This document shows, piece after piece, positions 32,810 to 43,317 of a stretch of DNA of 64,000 nt. This DNA comes from Mastigamoeba balamuthi (taxonomy: Eukaryota > Evosea > Mastigamoebida > Mastigamoebidae), in the NCBI GenBank assembly GCA_902651635.1, contig CACRSC010000007.1, positions 451,868-515,867 of the forward strand, in the 5' to 3' direction. Numbering within the stretch: the first letter of the stretch is position 1; the number at the start of each line of letters is the position of its first letter. The notes beneath the pieces are model-generated. The model did no database searches, had not been told where the DNA came from, and saw only the letters and a list, made by a program, of their open reading frames with translations. Position numbers and translations under genes: made by a program.

Positions 32810-33928
32810 ATGGAGCAGCCCCTGCATTCTCGCGTGGTCCCCGACTCGCTGCACACGCTGGACGACCTAGTGTTCGCCTCGTTCCAGGGCCCCGTGCTGA
32901 GCCTCAGCTCGCGTGTGCTGCACCAGTACCGCGCGTTCGCGGCGCTGCTGCTGCTGCGCACCCGCTGGCGCACAGACCGGGGCCTCTCGCGGGTCGACGT
33001 GGCCGCAGCGCTCCTCATGGCCAGGCCATGCAAGCCCGGGTCCCTCGAGGCCGTGCAGTGCCGCGTGTGCGAGGGCGTCCTGGAGGTGTCGGAGAACGTC
33101 GTCGATCAGGAGCGCCTGCGCAGAGAGCGTGCGTACTCGACTGTCTGATTCCTCTCAGCTCCGCTCGCCTTCCTCTGGCCCCCTCTCCCTCCCGCTGCTC
33201 TGCTGGCTCTGCTGCCAACTGACCGGAGGGGGCGGGTGGGTGCGCCAGTTCCCCGTGGTGTCGAGCTGTACGCGGTGACGGTGCGTACGCGGTGCACGTC
33301 GTCGCGCAAGCACGTGGGCAGCACGATGCTCGTCCTCGCCGCCGACGTCGCGCCGGGCGTCACCGTCGTCTCGGACCGCTTCGCCATCTACGCCAGACAC
33401 GCTGCCAGACACGCTGCCAAGCTCGCTCGGGAGGCCGATGGCTGCAAGCAGCTGTCACTCAGGACGCAGAGGCTCGAGGCGCGGGTCCGCTCGCCGTCGG
33501 CGGATGCCTCCTCTCCGGGCGCGCTGTCGTCGCCGTCGTCTTCGTCGGTGGACGAGGTGTACGTGTGGGGGGCGCTGGTGACGGGGCCGCCCGTGTGGGC
33601 CGACCTGAGGGCGCTGAGCCCGCAGGGCATGGCCATCGGCGTGCGCATCAACATCATCAGGTGCTCGCCCGACGAGCAGCAGCAGATCTCGTCGGCCATC
33701 GTGCCGACCATACGGTCGCACGTGCCCGGGTACCTCGTGCACAAGACCAGCAGGGCGAGCGCGTCGCTCATCATCATCGTCTATGGCGCGTCGACGCTGG
33801 AGGGCCTGATGACCGCCAACACCGTCGGCGTGCAGTTTCTTCAGAACGAAATACGCAACCCGTTCAACAGGGACCTCGTGCGCGACGGCATCGTGCAGCC
33901 CATCGTCGTTGTCAGTAACATGGGGTGA
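32810..33928 (+). CDS. TLDDL-family protein T12, two exons
   Basis: Exons 32810-33128 and 33249-33928 give 332 residues. Blocks: HTLDDLVFASFQGPVL, CRVCEGVL, CTSSRKHVGS, SPQGMAIGVRINI, VPGYLVHKTS and RNPFNRDLVRDGIVQ. The linker holds a Ser/Pro tract before DEVYVWGALVTGPPVW. Most like T11 in the second half (both have SSAIVP and IRSHVPGYLVHKT). Function unknown. Confidence 0.87.
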
Positions 33929-34278
33929 AGACGAAGCAAGAGCCACTGTAATTATCACTCGTTTACCCGAGATCCCGAGAGGCAGAGGACAGGGTTTTTT
34001 TTCCATCAAGAACAACAATTCAAATCACGCATTCGCTGGTTGTCTTGTACTCAGGCCCGTTGATACGTACCCGCCATCTTGCGTGTTTCATATGTATAAA
34101 TATCAAGCAGAGAGCTGCCGCCATAAGATTGGTTGATAAATCGATGTGAATGGCGAGGGCCTGCTCTTAGACTGTTCTTCCTACACCGACCAGAGAAATG
34201 ACCCCCGATTTGTTCATCATATCCCACATCACAGGAATCATGAACATTCAAGATTACCATAATTGCACAAATCCACTG
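33929..34278. other. Intergenic T12-T13, nothing recognised
   Basis: No coding or RNA feature recognised; holds the presumed T13 promoter. The T13 frame is open upstream but the aligned Met is at 34279. Confidence 0.5.
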
Positions 34279-35372
34279 ATGGACACGCGGCACTCGCGCA
34301 TAGTCCCGGACGTCGTGCACACGCTGGACGACCTGGTGTTCGCGGCCTTCCAGGGCCCCGTGCTGGGCCTCAGCTCGCGTGTGCTGTACCAGTTCCGCAC
34401 GTTCACAGCGCTTCTTCTGCTGCGCACCCGCTGGCGCACCGACAGGCGCCTCTCGCAGGCCGACGTCACCGATGCTCTCCTGCGCGCGCGGTGCTGTGTG
34501 CCCGGCACGCTCGTGGCCGCCCAGTGCCACACGTGCGGGCGTGTGCTGGACGTCTCCGAGAACGCGGGGGAGCAGGACATGCTGCGCAGAGAACGTGCGC
34601 TCCCGCAAGGCTGCCTCTGTGCTCGGGGTTGGGATTGTAGCGGATTGGCCTTGCTGCCTTGGTGCTCGGCGGTGGGTGTTGCAGAAGATTGGCCATACCG
34701 CGTCGGCGACTCTGTTGGGTTGCGGTCCTCTTCGAGTTTGTCAGCCACTTGCATGCGCCCTCTCTGACTCATCTGGGGCCTGTGGCCGCTGTCCCAGTAC
34801 CTGCGGGCGTCGAGCTGTACGCCGTGTCGCTGCGGACTGTGTGCACGTCGTCGCGCCAGCACGTGGGCAGCGCCATGCTCGTCCTCGCCGCCGAGCTCGA
34901 GCCCGGAGCCGTCGTCGTCTCGGACCGCTTCGCCGTCTACGCCAGACACGCTGCCAGACACGTCGCACGCCAGCAGCGAGAGTGCGCGTCCCCGGCTGCC
35001 CGCGCTGCGGCTGGCACGTCTCCCAGCGCGTCTCTCGTCTCTCCGCTGCCGGGGCCGCCGCTGGCGGGCATGGCCGTGGCTGTGCGCATCAACGCCGTGC
35101 GGTTCACGCCCGAGGAGGGGCAGCAGTTCGCTGCGGGCATTGTGCCGGTGCTGCGGGACAACGTGCCCGGGTACCTCGTGCACAAGTCGAGCCTCGTGGG
35201 GGGCTCGCCGGTCGTCGTCGTCGTCGTGGGCGCGACGTCGCTCGGCAGCCTGGTGCTCGCCAACGGCCTGTGGGTGCGGTTCGTGCAGAACCAGATACGG
35301 AACCCGCTGGACAGGGACCTCATCGCAGACGGGCTCCTGCAGCCGCTCCTCGCCGTCACCAACATGGACTGA
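34279..35372 (+). CDS. TLDDL-family protein T13, two exons
   Basis: Exons 34279-34594 (316 nt) and 34798-35372 give 296 residues; the intron is 203 nt. Blocks: HTLDDLVFAAFQGPVL, CHTCGRVL, CTSSRQHVGS, GMAVAVRINAVRFTPEE, VPGYLVHKSS and RNPLDRDLIADGLLQ. The linker is short, so the C-terminal domain starts soon after the VYARHAARHVA block. Function unknown. Confidence 0.87.
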
Positions 35373-35701
35373 GAGCACCTGTAGTCGCAGTGTTACTGAG
35401 AGCTGGCCATAAACCGGGAGCAGACTGATGTGATAGAGTCATCAACAAAGAGTGTCTTGCAGTGTGCAGGCCCCAATGACATTGCATTGCTACCGCTATG
35501 CAAGACGCAATTGATATCCCATACTTGCATTTGGTGGGATCGGTTGCTTGTCAGAACAGGGTCAATTGCAACTCTGCGGATATATTTTTCGATGGAACGG
35601 GTTTTTTCGCTGGACCGGTTTATATTGCTGACTCCAACCAGAACAATCTCTTTTCCCTCTTCCACTAGCGAATCTTCCAGTTTGGAAAATCTCCTGCTTT
35701 G
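35373..35701. other. Intergenic T13-T14, nothing recognised
   Basis: No coding or RNA feature recognised; the presumed T14 promoter. Confidence 0.5.
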
Positions 35702-36921
35702 ATGGATTCCCCGCACTCGCGTGTCGTGCCCGACGCGCTGCACACGCTCGACGACCTGGTGTTCGCCGCGTTCCAGGGCCCCGTGCTGAGCCTCAGCTCG
35801 CGCGTGCTGCACCAGTACCGCGCGTTCGCGGCGCTGCTGCTGCTGCGCACCCGCTGGCGCACAGACCGGGGCCTCTCGCGCGCCGACGTGGCCGCAGCGC
35901 TGGTCCACGCGCGGTGCTGCGTGCCCGGCACGCTCGTGGCCGCCGAGTGCAGCAAGTGCGGCGGCGTCCTCGACGTCGCCGAGAGCGAGGCGGAGGAGCA
36001 GCGCCTGCGCAGAGAGCGTGCGCCACGCACCGCTGGCCCCCCACTCTCTCGGGGCCCCTCGGAGATTCTCTTTGGAGGAGATTTGGGGATCGGCGTTCCG
36101 ATACGATGTGGGCGCGCGGGTTCTGGTTTCCTTGGTTGTTTTCAACTGTGTACATTCTGTTGATGTTCCGTTCCTGCTCTGCTTTAATTGGGTTTTATTT
36201 CTTCAAACTTGGCTTGCCTGGCCCTGTAACGTCCCACCCACGCCCCCCGTCCCACAACTCTCAAGTGCCCGCCGGCGTGGAGGTGTACGCCGCGACGCTG
36301 CGGACGCGGTGCACGTCGTCGCGCAAGCACGTGGGCAGCGCCATGCTTGTCCTCGCCGTCGAGCTCGGGCCCGGCGCCGTCGTCGTCTCGGAGCGCTTCG
36401 CCATCTACGCGCGGCACGCTGCTAGGCACCTCGCCACGCGTGGGCGAGATGGCGGCGCTGGCGGCGCTGGCGACGCTGCCCTATCGGCAGTGCAGCAGCG
36501 GCTCTCGCCACCGGGCGACGCGTCTCCGAGCGGGTCCTCGTCGGACGAGTTCATGGTGATGGGGCCTCTGTTGGCGGGGTCGCCGCTGGGGCCCGAGCTG
36601 AGGGCGCTGGGGTCCACGGGCATGGCCATCGGCGTGCGCATCAACATCGTCCGGTTCACGCAGGAGGAGCAGCAGCAGATCGCCTGCGCCATCGTGCCGC
36701 TGCTGCGGGCCAACGTGCCCGGCTACCTCGTGCACAAGACCAGCATGACACCCGCGTCGCTCGTCATCATCGTCGTGGGCACGTCGACGCCCGACGCACT
36801 GTTGCTGGTCAACAGCTACGGGGTGCAGTTCACCTCGAACCAGATACGCAACCCGTTCAACAGGAACCTCATCGCCGACGGCCTCGTCCAGCCGCTCCTC
36901 ACCATCACCAACATGGACTGA
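35702..36921 (+). CDS. TLDDL-family protein T14, two exons
   Basis: Exons 35702-36017 (316 nt) and 36266-36921 give 323 residues; the intron is 248 nt. Blocks: HTLDDLVFAAFQGPVL, CSKCGGVL, CTSSRKHVGS, GMAIGVRINIVRFTQEE, VPGYLVHKTS and RNPFNRNLIADGLVQ, ITNMD. Exon 1 is very close to that of T7 (PHSR, ALVHARCCVPGTLVAAECSKCG). The linker includes a Gly/Ala run and SPPGDASPSGSSSDEF. Function unknown. Confidence 0.88.
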
Positions 36922-37740
36922 AGCGAGTCGGGCCCGATGGCCAGATGGGCCCGGCATTTCGAGCGTCTCTGAGTGCCTGCGCACCGTCCCGACTCGTTGG
37001 CGAAGTTGGCATGATGCTGGCTGGCGGGGGCGGACACACCAGTTTTCGATTGCGGTGACAGTTGACGGGCGTGTGCCATGTCTCAGGGCCTGCGTGATGC
37101 GTAAGGGCGTGGGGACCCCTGGAAAGGATGGCAGTGACCCTGAGGATATTACTCTATGTTCATACAAAACAAAACGAGATTGCGTTGGGGAGCCAGAAAC
37201 ATCCCCTCCCTGCACTGTGCCTGGTTTCTGCCTGTCGCCCAAGAGTATGAAGGTGCAACAGAGGAGTGCTCTGCCTGTGCTACAGCACAGCTGCAGAACA
37301 AGAGCATAGAGTACACTGTCTCCATTTTTCTCATCCAGTCTTCTCCCATTTTGTCTTCCCACATCCCTTTTCCCCCCTAGAAAGGTCGCCACTGATACAG
37401 CTACTACTGCAGACCTGTTTTGCAGTGAATGTACTACATCTGCTACATCTGCATTGATTATGTTGCCAGAGTGGTATCAATGAATCACATTTTGGCTTCG
37501 ACTGTTTGACAAGAAAACTGCCTTGAAAATTGCAGAATTTCTGGGCTCTTTGTGTGTTCTTAGTGGCCGTGTGTGCTGTGTACAGGTGCTGTATGGGACA
37601 GGATGGTGCTCGCCTCGTTTCTGCTTGCAGGGCTGCAGCAGGCGAAGTTCGGCCTGGAGTTCTCGTCCTGCTCGACGGGCTTGGCAGGCTTAAGGGCCTT
37701 TTTGGAGGAGGATCCCGCAGTGCCTTGAGGCTGTGACTAG
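36922..37740. other. Intergenic, nothing recognised
   Basis: Mixed-composition sequence without a convincing frame or RNA gene. Confidence 0.5.
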
Positions 37741-37742
37741 AT

Positions 37743-37840
37743 GATTCAGGGGACGAAGGAACAGCAGTGCCTCGCCCTCGGGGTGCTGGGCGGCCGCGGT
37801 GGGGTCCCCACTCTTTGTGGCTTTCGCCTTGAGTGCCCTC
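37743..37840. repeat. Dispersed repeat, copy A
   Basis: Shares an extended match (core CTCGCCCTCGGGGTGC, then GGTCC.CACT..TTGTGG and GCCT.GAGTGC) with 42652-42750. On the minus strand both copies can encode HPEGE preceded by similar residues, suggesting that they derive from one once-coding repeat. Confidence 0.5.
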
Positions 37841-37899
37841 TCCATCGCACAGCGTCGCGCAGAGGCGGAAGGGCGAGCCTCCGGCCCTGGTCGACTCGT

Positions 37900-38520
37900 C
37901 GTCCCTAAGCGCCGCGGGCGGTCTCGGCGGCGTCGAGGGTGCCCCTTGCCCTGGCGAGCTCGCCGGTCAGCTCAGCGATGAGGTGGCCGCCGTCATCGAC
38001 GGCGGCCGGATAGCACCGTGCCGCGGGCTGCGGCGCTGCAGAGCTCGGAGCGGAGCCAAGTCGCCAACCGGGCGTGGCGCTGGGAGTGGGCCTCGGCCGC
38101 ATCCCTCTCGCTGTGCGCATCGGAGAGCTCGGCCTCGAGTTGGGCGATCCTGACCTGGCTCGGGGCGGTGTCCTCGACTCCGGACCTCGAGCTCCGCGAT
38201 CCTGGCGCGGCTGGCTGCGGCGTCGCTGGCCCCCTGGGCCTCGACCTCGACGAGCAGATAGGGCGTGCGCCTGCGGGTGACCTCGTTGAAGGACTCCAGG
38301 CAGATCATGTCGCGGAGGCGATCGGTGAGGGCAGCGATCTGGGTGACGGCGCCGTCGAGCTCGGCCACGAGTTGGAAGATCCTGGCGCGGCGGGACTCCT
38401 CCTCGGCCTCCCTGCGCCTCTGGTCCGAGGCACAGAGCGCCGCCTCGAGGAACTCGATTCGCCTCGCGGACTCTTCCTCGACGGCGGCCCTGCCCACCCG
38501 CTACGCGTCAAGCGTCGCCC
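37900..38520 (-). pseudogene. Coiled-coil coding remnant, frameshifted
   Basis: On the minus strand one frame reads a coiled coil (ARRIEFLEAALCASDQRRRE, VAELDGAVTQIAALTDRLRD, RARIAELE) and, after a shift near 38190, another frame continues in the same style (RIAQLEAELSDAHSERDAAE). No start or end is clear. Likely a decayed or mis-sequenced coiled-coil gene; the family cannot be told from heptads alone. Confidence 0.45.
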
Positions 38521-38799
38521 CGAGGTCGGTGACCCGTGTCGAGGGCGTCGCGGTGCTTGTGCGGTGGCGGACACGGCGACGGGCCGCTGCGCTGCTTCTC
38601 GTCGCGCTTCCGAGCGGCCGGGGCTGCGAGGGTGCTGAGCCACGGCAGGTCGTCGCGGTGGTCCGCGAGGGCAAGGCGGGACTCAGCTCCTGAGTGCTAA
38701 CGGCACCGCGCGTTCGCTGCTGATGCACTCGCACCGTCATCGTTAGAGTCGGGCCAGCAGTACCTGCGTCGGTCTGCGAGAGGTTCCTTGCCTAGCTCT

Positions 38800-38960
38800 A
38801 CGGCAAAGTGCCAGGAGCCCGGCTCCGTGTTGAAGCTGTCGAGAAACCCCGAGGATCAGGCAATCCTGCGCGCAACGTACGCACCTCTGGGCGGCCCAGT
38901 TAGCGGCCACAGGTGTCTGACACTCTAGCTCAGTCCCCTCGCCCGTCTTGGTTGGCATGC
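38800..38960 (+). pseudogene. TLDDL-family fragment
   Basis: About 38805-38870 reads GSVLKLSRNPEDQAILRA, the end of exon 1 of the T15/T16 branch, followed by a recognisable T16-type intron (GGCCACAGGTGTCTGACACT) and then loss of similarity. No start and no exon 2. Confidence 0.65.
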
Positions 38961-39110
38961 TGCTGGATGGTTGGGGCGGACCCTCCAGACGTTGATTGAG
39001 CGGGGCGACTCGTGAGCGGAAATCGCTGTGTATTTCTGGCTGTTTATGGACGTGGCCAACAGTATACCCTCTGATTAAGCTAGGCCCCCGTTTTTACGTT
39101 TCTCAGTGCT

Positions 39111-39111
39111 N
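39111..39111. other. Ambiguous base (N)
   Basis: A single N followed by a C run; probably an assembly or base-calling problem just upstream of the decayed copy at 39.2 kb. Confidence 0.9.
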
Positions 39112-39233
39112 CCCCCCGGCAGTAATAGGAGGCAATGAGTGGTGAGATCGGCGCACCATTACCAATATTACCATTTTGTGCCCGAGTGCGATAACTAATC
39201 TCTTTGCGGCTTGTGCATTTTGACCAGAAAACT

Positions 39234-39600
39234 GCATCAGTACCAGAGGGGGGTCAGGAACCTCTCGCAGGCCGACGTGGCCGCCGCGATCGGTGGTGCT
39301 AAGTGCTGCTGGCCCGACAGTCTGGCGACGGCACACTGTCATGAGTGCGCTCCGTGTTGAAGCTTTCGAGAAACCCGGAGGAGCAGGCAAGCTTGCATGC
39401 ACAACGTACGCACCAGTGCACGGCCCAGTTCGAGGCCACAGGTATCTTACACTGTAGCCCCCAGTCCCTGGGGACGTAGAACTGTACGCCGCGGCGGTGC
39501 GCACGCGATGCACGTCGTCGCGCAAGCACGTCGGCAGCGCAATGCTCGTCCTCGCTGCGGACATCGCCCCCGGTGCCGTCGTCGTCGCCTCTGTATTAAG
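39234..39600 (+). pseudogene. TLDDL-family pseudogene, truncated at both ends
   Basis: Begins inside exon 1 (NLSQADVAAAIGGAKCCWPD), has a frameshift at CHECAP, keeps the exon end and the T16-type intron, then exon 2 from GDVELYAAAVRTRCTSSRKH to GAVVV, where similarity ends near 39590. Upstream sequence (about 39140-39240) resembles the 5' flank of T16 (about 43185-43270), so the promoter region was duplicated with it. Confidence 0.75.
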
Positions 39601-40221
39601 ACTTCAATGGTATCATGATAAAGAAACTGATTAGCATGCGACTGGCCACCGCGCCGATATTGTACCGGCACAAGAGCAGACTTACGGATGGGTTGAACAC
39701 CCCTGCACTCCGAAAAAAAAAGGTAGGAGTGGACGCCCCTGCACCCCCCGAAATATTCAATTAGCCACCGATAAAGAGCTGGCACGTTGGCAGACAGCCT
39801 CTGATGTTAGCGGCCACCTGATTGGTCGAGTATCGTGTGGCATCCCCCTCCCACTCAGTTTAACCGGCGGCGGTATCTGCCCGTGTGCAATGTGGAATCA
39901 GGGCCTCGTGGACATATCCCCCCCAAATCGTCTTATTCCGTTGTGCACTGCCGTGGCGCGCCTGTGGTAATTCTCTGCCCTAAATGGATCTGGCTATGAA
40001 GTAGCACGATTATCTCTGAAGGTTCACAAGGAAAAGGACTGCTCCACTCAGACGGCAGGCCCGGACTTATGCGCGCCCGCGGAGTATTAACGCCTGCCAG
40101 TCCTGGGCTTTAAATCGGGAACCAAGCAAGCCTCGCCAAGAATGAGCACGAATATAATCTCATTCCGGTATTAGGGGTTTGAAAGGAAATCCGAGTCATT
40201 TTTGCTGGAAGCCTGGTACCC
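39601..40221. other. 5' flank of T15
   Basis: No gene seen. The last 130 bp or so matches the inverted 5' flank of T5 (15593-15720), including the stretch AAGCAAGCCTCGCC. Confidence 0.6.
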
Positions 40222-41235
40222 ATGGAGGTTCTGCACTCGCGGGTTGTCCCGAGCGCGATGCACACGCTGGACGACCTGGTGTTCGCGGCGTTCCAGGGCC
40301 CAGTGCTGAGCCTCAGCTCCCGAGTGCTCTACCGCCACCACTCGTTCACTGTGCTGCTGCTGCTCCGCAGGCACTGGCGCGAGGTCAGAAGTCTCTCGCA
40401 GTCTCAGGTAACCGCCGCGCTCCTCAGTGCCAAGTGTTGCTGGCCCGACAGCCTGGCGACGGCCAAGTGCCGCGAGTGCGGCTCCGTGTTGAAGCTATCG
40501 AGAAATCCGGAGGAGCAGGCAAGCCTGCGTGCACAACGTGCGCACCCAGCACAGGACCCTTTTCAAGACCGCTCAATTGCCGCTCCACCAACCGCCCCAG
40601 TTCCCCTGGACGTCGAGCTGTACGCTGCGACGGTGCGCACGCGATGTACGTCGTCTCGCAAGCACGTGGGCAGCGCCATGCTCGTCCTCGCCGCCGAGCT
40701 CTCTCCGGGCACAGTCGTCGTCTCGCAGAGGTTCGCCATCTACGCCAGACACGCTGCCAGGCACGTCGGACAAAAGGTCGCCGACGCAGAGGCGCTCTCG
40801 GCTGCAGACCAGGTCCTGCTGGCCCACCAGGAGAAACTGTCGCCCACCGGGCGATTCACGATCGACCCTCTGTTGCTTGCGTCGACGGTGGGTCCTGACC
40901 TGCGGTCTATGGGGCCCGTGGGCAGCTTTGCCATTGGCGTGCGCATCAGCGCCGTGAAGCTCACGCAGGAGGAGCAGCAGAAATTGGCGAAATCAGCCGT
41001 TTCTGTGCTGCAGGAGCACGTGCCGGGGTACCTCTGCCACAAGTCGAGCTACGTGGCCAGCGCGTCAGTCTCGGTCGTCATTACCATCGTCGGGACGAGT
41101 TCGTACGATGGCCTGCTGGCCGTTGCAAGATATGGGGACATCCTACAGCAGAACGTGATCCGCAACCCGTTCAACAGAAACCTCATCACCAGCGAGCTCG
41201 TGCAGACCCTCATCACCACAAGCAACTTGACTTGA
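40222..41235 (+). CDS. TLDDL-family protein T15, two exons
   Basis: Exons 40222-40537 (316 nt) and 40601-41235 give 316 residues. The 63-nt intron is a multiple of three without stops, so the frame is open throughout, but the donor and acceptor align with T5. Blocks: HTLDDLVFAAFQGPVL, KCCWPDSLATAKCRECGSVL, CTSSRKHVGS, VPGYLCHKSS and RNPFNRNLITSELVQ, ending SNLT. Closest relative is T5 on the other strand. Function unknown. Confidence 0.87.
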   Translation: MEVLHSRVVPSAMHTLDDLVFAAFQGPVLSLSSRVLYRHHSFTVLLLLRRHWREVRSLSQSQVTAALLSAKCCWPDSLATAKCRECGSVLKLSRNPEEQASLRAQRAHPAQDPFQDRSIAAPPTAPVPLDVELYAATVRTRCTSSRKHVGSAMLVLAAELSPGTVVVSQRFAIYARHAARHVGQKVADAEALSAADQVLLAHQEKLSPTGRFTIDPLLLASTVGPDLRSMGPVGSFAIGVRISAVKLTQEEQQKLAKSAVSVLQEHVPGYLCHKSSYVASASVSVVITIVGTSSYDGLLAVARYGDILQQNVIRNPFNRNLITSELVQTLITTSNLT

Positions 41236-42651
41236 ACTTGGTTTCCCTGCTTTGAGAGACAACCTCAGTTGATCATACGCTGAGATAATCATGTATGATT
41301 GTATCGTTTGATTCTCTTGATTCTCAATCGGTTGGGATGAGGGATAAGAACGTGATGGTCATTTTTGTCTCTCTCTCAGCGAGCCCTCCTGCCTGGTTCT
41401 TCCTCGGCTGATGATCCTGGGTGATCACCCTTTCGGCATGCACTGTGGACTCGGATCAGTCCAGCACTAGATGAAAACCTGGCCAGATACTATGGGGAGT
41501 ATTTATATGAGGAATATTGAAAATTGTTATGCTCACCTTCCACTGCCAGGTGAGAAATGGGATCAGTGCATTACAACTGTGTGGTGTGGTTTGCATGACT
41601 TTGTGTGTGGGTGTGTAATATGCTATGAGGAATATTGTTATTCACCCTTCCGCTGCCAGTGGGGGATAAGCCCTTTCGGGCCAGGGAAGCAAAGAGGGGG
41701 GGGGGGGGGTTATGGTGAATGGTGGGTTTAGGGGAGGACATATGTGTTGTGGGGCTTGTGGTGGTGGTATGTTCAGGGGCGGGTCTGGGAATATAGGTTC
41801 CAGCACCATGTTCTGTTTTTGGTTTATCACTTAGTTTTTACTGCCCTTCCCTTTTGTATAACTTAATTATATTGCAGGACGGGGCCCCTGAGGCCCCTGC
41901 TAGTGAGCAGGAGCAGGAGCAGGACGACCAAAACATTGACTGGCACGACGTCAAGCACCTGCAGCAGATGGCTCCTGAGGATGTGTGGTGCCTCTCTGCT
42001 CAGCAGAAGAGGCACCACACAGTGCTGCAGAAGCAGCACTGTGCTGGTTCAAACAAATTAAAATGATTTTAAATGATAAATTGAATTTGATTGAATTTTT
42101 ATAGATTTTTTCGCATTTGGCACTAAATCCGTTTTAGCGATTTAATCACAATATTCATTTTATTCGATTAATCATTTTTTAATTGCATGTAGCGATTAAA
42201 GCACAGGTGGTGTATTTAATCGATTTATTTCTTTTTGCTTTGCAGCAATTGAGGAGATGGTGCCTGGCTATGTTGAAAACTGTGTGGAAAACCTGTGCGG
42301 GTTTTCTTTCTGCCACTGTTGTTAGTTCATGTAGTCCGGCAAGTTCTGTCCCCATAGGGGATGATTGGGTTCATGGCATCTGTCCGTGGTTAAGGCCTCT
42401 TGCACTAGTTGGTCTGCCTGTGCATTCAGTCAGATGACCCTTTCGAGCTCGGTGTCCCACTCCTGGTTATCGTGAGCAATGTGGGTCTTAGTAGCTGCAC
42501 TCTCCTCTCCCAGTCTTCTATCTAACGGCTGTGTCTGTACTGGAGTATGATGTCCCCCCCCCCTGCTTGTGCAGGATATAATACATAGCCGAACGAACCT
42601 CCTGACTGCATCTTTGTCAACTACTGTATTGATGTCTCCCTCGTTGAGAGG
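41236..42651. other. AT-richer stretch with one possible small exon
   Basis: Contains a G run (about 41697-41709) and AT-rich sequence. A frame after a good acceptor (TATATTGCAG, ending 41877) reads DGAPEAPASEQEQEQDDQN and on to a stop at 42066. It looks exon-like but no partner exon could be found. Nothing else is recognised. Confidence 0.4.
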
Positions 42652-42750
42652 TATTTCAGGGGATAAAAGGGCAAGTGGCTCGCCCTCGGGGTGCCAGATG
42701 GCCACGTGGGAGGGTCCGCACTTGTTGTGGTTTTTTTGCCTGAGTGCAAG
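42652..42750. repeat. Dispersed repeat, copy B
   Basis: Partner of 37743-37840, about 4.9 kb away in the same orientation. A minus-strand frame through it (42430-42819) reads GPSHVAIWHPEGEPLALL but has no recognised homology. Confidence 0.5.
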
Positions 42751-42864
42751 CAGTAGGGGTGGCCCCAGAGGGCAGCGTGGAGCTAGTGCTGTGGGAGATA
42801 TCGTGGCGACGTGATCCAAGGGCAGGCACGCGGTGCAGAGGGTGCTGTGTGGGGAAGTAGGGGG

Positions 42865-43030
42865 GGCAGCAGCAGGTATCTGCTCCTGAGTGAACCGGAT
42901 GTCTTGATGCGCACGCCGATGGCCATCCCCGTGGGTCCAGCGCCCTCAGCTCAGGCCCTACAGGCGACCTCGCCAACAGGAACCCCGTCACGACGAACTC
43001 GCCCGACGATGACCCGCTCGGGTCCCCTCC
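42865..43030 (-). pseudogene. TLDDL-family exon-2 fragment, minus strand
   Basis: The minus strand reads GSSSGEFVVTGFLLARSPVG, PELRALDPRG and, after a one-base shift, AIGVRI, matching the linker and start of the C-terminal domain of T14. Both ends and the rest are missing. Confidence 0.7.
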
Positions 43031-43317
43031 CTGTCTTTCGTCTCACCTGATCATTCCCTTAGCTGGCTGCTTTTGGGCGTGGCAAACCGCAGTTACCCAG
43101 CTCGGTCCTCCCCGTTCTGTGTTCCCTGTGCTGGAACTGCCTGGCACGCAACCCCGCGGCCCCGCCTTGGAGCGCACTGGGGTTGAGATAAGCGCACCAT
43201 TTTTCCTGCGCCTTCTGCCATTTTGTGCTCGAGACCGATAACGAATCTCTATCCGGCTTTCTGGCTTCAGGTTATAGAGAAAGCTGCATTTCGAAACACA
43301 GCAGTCATCGCGGGCGC

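Noticed and set aside
42430-42819. A minus-strand frame possibly from a retroelement
   Set aside because: It overlaps a dispersed repeat, but I see no reverse transcriptase, RNase H or integrase motif, so it is kept only as a repeat observation.
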